Shown piece by piece: positions 32,517-39,211 of a stretch of 39,211 bases of DNA (the stretch's first letter is position 1; every line of letters starts with the position of its first letter). Source of the stretch: Chromera velia (taxonomy: Eukaryota; Sar; Chromeraceae). The stretch lies in the NCBI GenBank assembly GCA_018398765.1, contig JAHBMJ010004979.1, positions 36,311 to 75,521 on the forward strand, read 5' to 3'. A model generated the notes under the pieces. It had not been told where the DNA came from. It saw only the letters and a program-made list of their open reading frames with translations, and did not search any database. A program made the position numbers and the translations under genes.

Positions 32517-35500
32517 CTGCAATGCATTCAGACAATGAATGAGCACGTGTCAGAAAACCCGAATTTGCTCGGAGGAATGTCCCAATCCCAGATGATCCCT
32601 TGAAAGAAAGTCGGTGCGGGTCTGGACACGAGCAAAGGGTATGTACGGATTTCTCCAGTCTTCAAATAAACAGAGGATCTCTGTCAAAGAGACAACACAG
32701 ACAGAGAACAAAGAGACAAGAGAGGGACCTGACAAGACAGACAAGATACAGGCAATTGATATTAGAATATCAATGCAACTGACTGACTGACTGACTGACT
32801 GACTGAGTGAGTGAGTGACTGACCGTTGTCCTATCGAAGACAAACGAGTTGAAAGGGAAATTGAGAAAGGTGGGGACGAGCTTCTGGAGGTCTCTGTCTG
32901 TCAGCTCCGAGTCTGCAAAGTTTGCCGTCTCCGGTAGAGCTTTCGGTCCAAGAGCGTCTGTACACAGCTGCAACAGCCGCACCATTCGGTCCCGAATGTC
33001 CCTCTCTCTAAGTGGCTGCTCCCCTTCAGTCCATACCCTTCTGGTCTCGTCTTCCAATGTAGCAAGGAAACGGGAGTAGGCGGATTCAGCCCTCAGATGC
33101 GCAAACGGGCTCTCACTGTACAGGGTTCGGCTGAGGTCTCTGAAGGCTTCCTCTGTAGGCAGATGTTCAGGTTCTTTCAATTCTCTGCACAGCAGCTCTT
33201 CGGACTCCCTCTTGGAATCCTTCAACACCATCACTCGCTGACGGACTTTTGTACATGAGCACAGAGCGCTCAAACGGCCTGCTAGAGACTCATCAAATGA
33301 GACCCCGAAAGGCGTGCTCTCTTCTGATCCTACCGAGAAGAGAGCCACGGTCTCCGTGTGACCCCACCACAGCTCCAAGTCCGACTGTGCAAGCTCGAAC
33401 GCTTTCTGTTCAAGGACAGTTCGGGGAATCTGGTGAAGGGATATAAAGTCCCAAAAAATTAAGGGCTCGACGTCGGAGTCAAATCCGAATGCCGTCACGT
33501 CAAGTTGCTCAAAAACTTCTAAAAGTTCTGCAAAATGGAATCCCGAAGGATCAGGATGAGACTCAGTCGCAGCAGGACAGAAGAAACAAAAAACAGCAGC
33601 ATCTCCAGTCGCGATGGCTTCAGGTGCGTTTTCATTCAAAAAGATTTCCCCGTCCCACTCTTCAGGCATTTCCTGTCTCCTCACAACGGGTCTAAAGAGT
33701 CGCGACTCCCCTGTTCGTCCCTCTGCCTCGCTCTTCTTCCAAGTCACCATGGGTGAAGGGGGGCCTAACAGACGAGACCGGGCGTGAGTGGGGGTTGTTC
33801 TCTCTTTGCGAAAAAACTTTCGTAAATACTCCAGACGATACAGCGCAACCTCTTCCGACGCGACTGCCTCAGCCAGTCTGTCGGTGGACCGGATGTCCTC
33901 TGCAGACGGCTTTCTCTGCATGCAACAATCAAGCAGCAAAACAAATTGAGAGAGATGTTGGTATATCCATGTAGCTGTATCAGCGGGTCTTTTTGAAGTC
34001 ATTAGCACGTCTTTCTTTTGTACCAGGCATATCCATCAGCATATGAACCGAAAAAGCGACGTGCGTGGTGGACCTCCAAGAATCAAAAGCTCTTCACGGA
34101 TTTTCAACATGACAGACGTACAGTTCCGTTTTTCTGTTCACGATGCCTGTATGGAAATCACGAAAGTTCACTTTAGGGCAATTCATTTTTGGACACCCGA
34201 ACACAAAGCAGCAAGACCCTTCCAGAAAGCTCATACCCTCACTCACTGACCCCTTTTCTCCTTCTGGAAAGTTCCGTTTTGTCGCACACCCCCTGGACCT
34301 CTGTTCTCATCTCAAACCACCAGGGGAGACTTGCAGGTGGCCAGAACACCGCTTCATCCAATGGAATAGCCGGGAGGATCCAGAACAAGTCTGCTTCTCC
34401 GCAGTGAAGCACGACTGTGTCTTTGTGTAATACTTCTGGCTTGGCAGCCCAGAATGCTGCAGTGCTCAAACGAAAACGACAATTTGCAAACTCAAATGGG
34501 TCAATTAAAGTTCCTATAAGCTCTCTTCGACGCTCCCTTGTTCCTTGGCGTGTCTCTGCACGAGCACTTTCGCCATTCGCAGCGTCGTCGGCAACCGTGA
34601 GAAACAAGTCTCGCACGGCCTTACCTCTAAGCATCTTCACCACTGACGGGAATTTCAAAAGTTGCCAATTCTTTTTTCTTCCCTGAGGATCTGCCGGATG
34701 GAGCATGCGAGCTCTCCTGATGACCTGGTGCATCCTTTTTTCATCCAACACCTCCCACCTCCAAGTCAGGGGAGGCGACTCCTTGTCCCTATTCGGTATC
34801 TGCCCTGCGGAATCGGAACTGCCCGTGCTGTGCCCGGACTCACCCGTCACCGGGCGGTCCTCTCCCCCCGGGCCCTTTTCCGCTTCTCCCCCCTCTTTTG
34901 CCTCCTTCCCATCCTCCCCTCCCTCGTCTGTAGACCCTCTCCCCGCACCCTCAGTCGACCCCCTGCTTGCTGCAGCTGCTGCTGCGGTCCCTCCATGGTC
35001 GTCTGGCGACCCGTCTCTCGGCTTTGCGGTTCTTCTGAATCCCGAGACCGGCGTGAAGTTTTGCAGAAGGTCCGAGGACGTCACCATCCTGCAGGAAGCA
35101 TGCACCGACTCAGAATGAAAAAGAAGAAAAAACTGATGTGAGGAACTGGGCAGCACAAAAGGAAGGAAAGTCAGTGAGAGCAACTGGTCATACGTGTATT
35201 TGAAAGCTTCGTCTACCGATCAGTCTATGCAGAGGATCAGCAGATTCAAAATTATTGAACAGAGGAAAGAAGGGAAGGTGAAAAATCGGTCCGAAGAGCT
35301 GACCAGTGACGCAAGCAAGCAGGGGCCCAGAAAACCAGCCCCTCTTCCGGAAGGCCCGCGAGGGCCCCGAATAAACTTTGTGCGCTTCCCTCGTGGACGT
35401 AGAGCCTTGCTGCGATTTCATCTTGAGAAAACTCAGACACCTCAGAGGGCTCAACGAAAACAGACTCTGCGTGTCTCTCGAGCAGTCCGGTCGTTAAGAC

Positions 35501-37399
35501 CGGAGGCGTTCTTTCTCTCTTCTCTTTCCCTGCCTTCGTCTGCTGTGACGGCTTGAGAATCTTCAACAATCCTATCACAGTCATTAACCTCACGTGCTTT
35601 CTCTCTAAGAGCCATACCAAATCTTTCGGATCACACAACCGCCTTGTGAGGAACGGAAGCGCATCTCGGCGTGCCTCTCGAGTGGAGGCCCTAACGGCAG
35701 GTGTGTGCACTCCCCCCCATGTGCCTGTGGGTGATCCTGTCATTTGTGTGGGAGACCCCCCTGGACTTATGGGCCGATGGTCTCCTGTGATGGAGTTTCG
35801 CATAGACCCCGGCAGGCTCCCCTGCTGCTGCTGGGGATCTACTGTCGGGGTATCAAGAGGCAACTTCAACGAGCTCTCTGCGCCCTCCAAAGTGGAAGAA
35901 GCACCTGCGACTGCAGCAGTCACAGCAGAGGTAGGGCGGGAGGAGACGGCAGATGAGTCCCCTGGTGTGTGGCCATTTGAGTCTTGGGACCTCTGTGAGT
36001 TCTGTCTTCTGAGGAAACCCGGAGCTGTCCTGCCAAATCCTGTGTCCCTCAGCCTGTCCTCCAATATTTTTACTTCTCCTGTAGCAGGGGTGGCAACTTG
36101 TGATGCCTTCCTTTGCGAATTTCTTGACAAGACGGGGTAAACAAAGTCGACTGAGGGAGGCTCGGGGCGCGGGGAGGGTACCTTGGGCTGTCCTCTGACC
36201 ATCAGGAGGTCGAGAGGATTGCCGGGGGTTGTGCTGTCCCTTCCCCCATCTCCTTCTTCTTTGCCGTCTAGGTTCTCCTCCAGTCCCTCATCCATCAGAT
36301 CTTCTTCTTCCTCCTCTACAATGACACCGGAAAGGTCAGCGTCTCCTTTCGCGTCCTCTCCCTCCTCCAGTCCTGCAGGCGATTTGGGAGTAGGTTGGCT
36401 TGACCATCTGCTGGCAGGCGACTCGCCGAACCCTTCCTTGATCTTCTCATCCCCTAGCCAGAACTTCAAATCAGAGGCCTTCATGAGGGCCCATGCGGAT
36501 TTTCCTCTTTGCCGGACCACTCGCTTGACTCTCGACTGAAGGGTCTCTCTCCTGTAGAAACGCGGGAGTGCTTCTGTGAGCTTTGTATGTTTGGTCTGCC
36601 CGTTCTCTCCCGGAGGGGCCAACTCCGGCCAGAGGTAGAATGCCTCCGCATCCGTCGCTGCCGGGGTCGCCTGTTGGGGGTGCGACTTGTCGTCTGCATG
36701 GGTGTGCCAGTGGGGAGCTAGACAGGGGCGAAAAAGGTGGTGGTGTTTGGTGTCGGTTCGCATGCATGAGTTGAGAGGCGCAGGGACGGAGGGAAGGGCT
36801 GTGTTCATTCCTGCAGTTTGGGGGTCGAAGGAGTCCGCCCTGATGAATTTCCAGTCAACGGTTGTGTTGAGGAGCGGGGTGGGGAGGGGAAGCTTTCGGG
36901 ACCCTCGGGGAGGCAGGAACGATTTGGGGATGGTGTAACTGAAGAGCTCAGAAGGGTCGGTGGTCGCTCCAGCAGCAGCTGCAGCGATGGTGGCGGGATT
37001 GAATTCCGTTCTCCTTCCTGCTATTGTGGTATGCTTCTTGGAGAGTGAAAATGAATTTGGCTCTTCTCTGCCTTTCTCTCTGTCACGGTGAGTGACTGCG
37101 AGGGCATCCATGCAGCGTCGAAGGTCATGAAGATCTGACCAGACCTCATTGCGGTAGAGGGAACAAACCGTGGGACGTTTATCAATCTCAGTGAAGACGA
37201 TGTTCTCTTTCAACCATTTCCCGGGCTCTGGAGGACGGTCACTTAAGAGACCGGCAGCGAATCTGTTGCACCGAAGCTTCTCTTTGTCGGGTTTGGCCAC
37301 GCGCTTCTTGATGGGCTCAAAGTCACTTGTCAGTGGCCCACTGGAAATGGGGAGCGCGGCCACGATCACTCTATCAGCTTTCTTTTGTCTGGGCTCCAT
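28710..37399 (-). CDS. Large LRR protein (about 2080 residues) with FWDFISLHQ module and W-rich repeats
   Basis: Nine exons on the minus strand: 37399-35304, 35088-34299, 33915-32824, 32516-32268, 31844-31645, 31274-31028, 30807-30394, 30075-29575 and 29363-28710 (TGA). All junctions keep phase, 6243 nt in total. Residues 1-960 are unrecognised. They include an acidic stretch (VEEEEEDLMDEGLEENLDG), P/S-rich linkers and two related modules ending in LVFWAPACLRHW and AVFWPPASLPWW. Residues 963-1326 contain LIFWDFISLHQIPRTVLEQK (about 1114-1133) followed by LELWWGHTETVALF. Residues 1327-2080 are RNI-type leucine-rich repeats, for example VSHISLEGCARISD, LDEVDLSSIML, LTILSFSHSEIDDNGL, LQRLTIAGCARVTDDS and LVKLNLSDTPIELEGV. 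No signal peptide, membrane helix, NACHT or kinase motif was seen, so it is probably cytosolic. The exon 2/3 join is the weakest (donor GAG|GTCCAG), and two genes cannot be excluded. ATG 37417 is an alternative start. Confidence 0.75.
32824..33915 (-). other. Exon encoding the FWDFISLHQ module of the LRR protein
   Basis: A 364-codon exon between acceptor GCATGCAG and donor ACAACG|GTCAGT. It begins RKPSAEDIRSTDRLAEAV and has a hydrophobic strand AAVFCFFCPA, then HFAELLEVFEQL, then PLIFWDFISLHQIPRT, ELWWGHTETVALFSVG and QRVMVLKD. The alternation of beta-type strands and helices suggests a compact alpha/beta fold. It ends in the first LRR-like strand (FNSFVFDRTT), which is completed by the next exon. 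Confidence 0.6.
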
Positions 37400-37429
37400 T
37401 TTTGACGCAGTTTGCATGTATGTTCGCAC

Positions 37430-38339
37430 TCGAGAAGAAGATGCCCAAGGCGAAACGGGTCGATCCCACCGTCTACTCAGGGCATGTGCCAGTGAGCGAC
37501 GCAGTCACGGGTACTAACTGCTTTCGAGTCCTCTTCGTGGCGTCTCTCTGTCTAGTGCAGTGCGTATTCATATTACGGCTCAAGTTGTGCTGACATGCGC
37601 TGTTCACTGTATACTTTTTTCACGCATTCCGACTGCTGTACCGAATTGTCGACAGTTCCTGCTGTCACAGTGCTGTGCCACACTGAGGCTTCAATGCAGT
37701 CTGTATACAAGTGCACTCAAATACGTCCGTACACCCATAAAAGTATACGCGTATATAGGTACGTATTGACAAAAACTTGCATGCATGCATGTATTGCATA
37801 TATAGCTAGCTGGCTCTCGGGAAAATTGATTTTTTGGGGGGAAATGCATACAGAATGCATACAGGCTGTGTATCGGTGTTGCTGCATGTCAGTGCATGAT
37901 GCTGCATGCGCTGTTGCATCGAAGCAACTCACTCGAAAAGCAACGCGGCAAAAATATATATGCTTTAATTCTGCATGGCCCCGGAAAGCGAAGCGGGGGG
38001 CGCTTACCAAACAATCCCCGGCCTGAGCCCACGTGCAATACATGCATGCAGCGTTCGTCAAAAAAAAGGCCCCGGAAAGCTCTGCTCCCAATTAGCTCAG
38101 AAAAGCGTACGTCAGAATAGGCCACGTGCGGCGGCGCTTGAAACCGATCGCAATCCCCCCCCCCTCCCCGGCCCCTGCTTCTCTCTCTCGCAAAAGATGC
38201 GAAGAAGAAAAAGAAAGAAGAAGAGAAAGTCCCCCACCTTCCTCTTCCGAGAGAAGAAGAGAAGAAGCTTCTAGAGAAGGTGCAAAGAAGAGAAGGAAAG
38301 AAGAAGAGAAATAGAGAATCGTCGGTCCGTCTCCTTCTT
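37430..38339. promoter_or_regulatory. Upstream region of the LRR gene with TGCATGC words
   Basis: TTGCATGCATGCATG at 37777-37791, further GCATGC words at 37899-37908 and 38041-38051, and ATATATAGCTAGCTGG at 37799-37814 lie 380-650 bases upstream of the minus-strand LRR gene start. A GA-rich tract covers 38200-38320. No gene was identified. Confidence 0.35.
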
Positions 38340-38740
38340 ACCAGCCTGCTTTTTTGCTTTCAGCACGTTCGTCTGCTATCTGTTTCCCCGTCTCCTTCTT
38401 GCCTGCTTGCTGCTTTCCTTTCGACACGCTCGTCTGCATTTCGTCTGTCCGTCTCCTGATTGCCTGCTTGCCTTTTTCCTTCCAGGACGTCCGCCTACGT
38501 TCTGTCTGCCCGTCTCCTTGCTGCATGTTCGTTCTTTTCTTTTCAGCACGCTTGCCTCAGTTCCGTCAGCCTGCATTGTGCCTGCCCGTCTCCTTTCCTC
38601 CAGGACGCTGGGCCGCATTTTGTCTGACCGCCTCGTCCTTGCGCGCGTGCATCTTTCCTTCCAGCATGTCATCCTGCATTGTGTATTTCCGTCTCTTTTT
38701 CGCCGGCTTACTCTATATTTCCAGCGCGCCCAGCTCAATT
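38340..38740. repeat. Degenerate minisatellite of about 60 bp, six copies
   Basis: Units start near CAGCACGTTCGTCTGC (38362), ACACGCTCGTCTGC (38424), AGGACGTCCGCC (38484), AGCACGCTTGCC (38546), AGGACGCTGGGCCGC (38602) and AGCATGTCATCC (38663), with a partial unit at 38721. Each unit has the order CG-rich block, CCCGTCTCC, then a T/C-rich tract ending in CAG or close to it (for example TTTCCTTCCAG). No coding role is apparent. Confidence 0.7.
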
Positions 38741-38814
38741 TTGTCCGCAAAGAGAGAGAAAGGGAAAGAAGAGAAAGACAGAACAGAGGGAGAGAAGAGA
38801 AACAGAAGAGACAG

Positions 38815-38819
38815 ACACA

Positions 38820-38867
<48 letters not shown>

Positions 38868-39211
38868 GGGGGGGAGAGAGAGACAGACAGACAGACTATA
38901 TCGTCTTTTCTTCACTTCACCTTTTCCGAATCGCTTCCTTTCTTTCGGATAGAGAGAGAGACAGATACACAGACAAACAGGCAGACAGACAGATAGACAG
39001 ACACAGACAGACAGACACAGACAGACAGACACAGACAGACAGACACAGACAGAGACACAGACAGACACAGACAGACACAGACAGATACAGACAGACACAG
39101 ACAGACACAGACAGACACAGACAGACACAGACAGACACAGACAGACACAGACAGACACAGACAGACACAGACAGACACAGACAGACACAGACAGACACAG
39201 ACAGACACAGA
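38815..39211. repeat. (CA)n, (GA)n and CAGACAGACA simple repeats to the window end
   Basis: CA (38815-38837) and GA (38838-38888) runs are followed, from 38973, by CAGA repeats. From about 39000 these settle into a 12-bp CAGACAGACACA-type pattern, very regular from 39063 to 39211. The array continues beyond the window. Confidence 0.9.

Noticed and set aside
38376-39188. Minus-strand frame of 270 codons rich in Ser, Val, Cys and Leu
   Set aside because: Translation of CAGA/CACA simple repeats and the 60-bp minisatellite.
1-39211. tRNA, rRNA or other structured RNA genes
   Set aside because: No cloverleaf, A/B-box pair or rRNA-like core was recognised by eye on either strand; a covariance-model scan would be needed to be certain.

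Overview
The window looks like nuclear DNA of a chromerid-type alveolate alga, with Chromera velia the best guess. The genes are GC-balanced and intron-rich. Introns are full of TCTG/CAGA microsatellites, TGCATGCA words (the classic ApiAP2 target) cluster upstream of genes, and one gene is a clear homologue of ARO, the acylated armadillo protein of apicomplexan rhoptries. The species call is inference. There is no bacterial operon structure.

Five protein genes can be assembled by hand from open frames plus phase-compatible GT/AG junctions. (1) Minus strand, 7038 down to 43 and leaving the window: a Patched-family membrane protein with a sterol-sensing domain, seven exons seen. Its 3.2-kb intron 2 holds a 2.7-kb, 21-bp minisatellite that is inverted on itself and contains a 31-bp copy of the gene's own exon-3 splice acceptor. 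(2) Plus strand, 8310-19751: a 15-exon gene for a protein of about 2296 residues, helical at the N-terminus and otherwise disordered, with exons as short as 30-41 nt. (3) Minus strand, 23326-24354: a protein with two NUMOD4-HNH modules joined by a NUMOD1-like segment. (4) Plus strand, 25419-27082: the ARO homologue, two exons, 298 residues. (5) Minus strand, 37399-28710: a nine-exon gene for about 2080 residues, with W-rich repeated modules, a module centred on FWDFISLHQ, and a leucine-rich-repeat C-terminus.

Between genes 2 and 4 lies a repeat-rich, AT-richer stretch. It holds a 268-bp foldback element (20249-20516), a probable terminal-inverted-repeat element (about 21756-23008) and degraded dispersed repeats. 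A second sharp AT-rich island (27890-28670) separates genes 4 and 5. The right end (38340-39211) is a degenerate minisatellite of about 60 bp followed by simple CAGA repeats running off the window.

The main signals for follow-up are the exon fragment captured in the inverted minisatellite, 5' splice sites that sit at the first base of tetranucleotide repeats (GTCA, GTGG, GTTC, GTGA), the FWDF-plus-LRR receptor-like protein, and the double HNH protein next to a transposon-like element. All exon boundaries come from reading the sequence, without transcript evidence.
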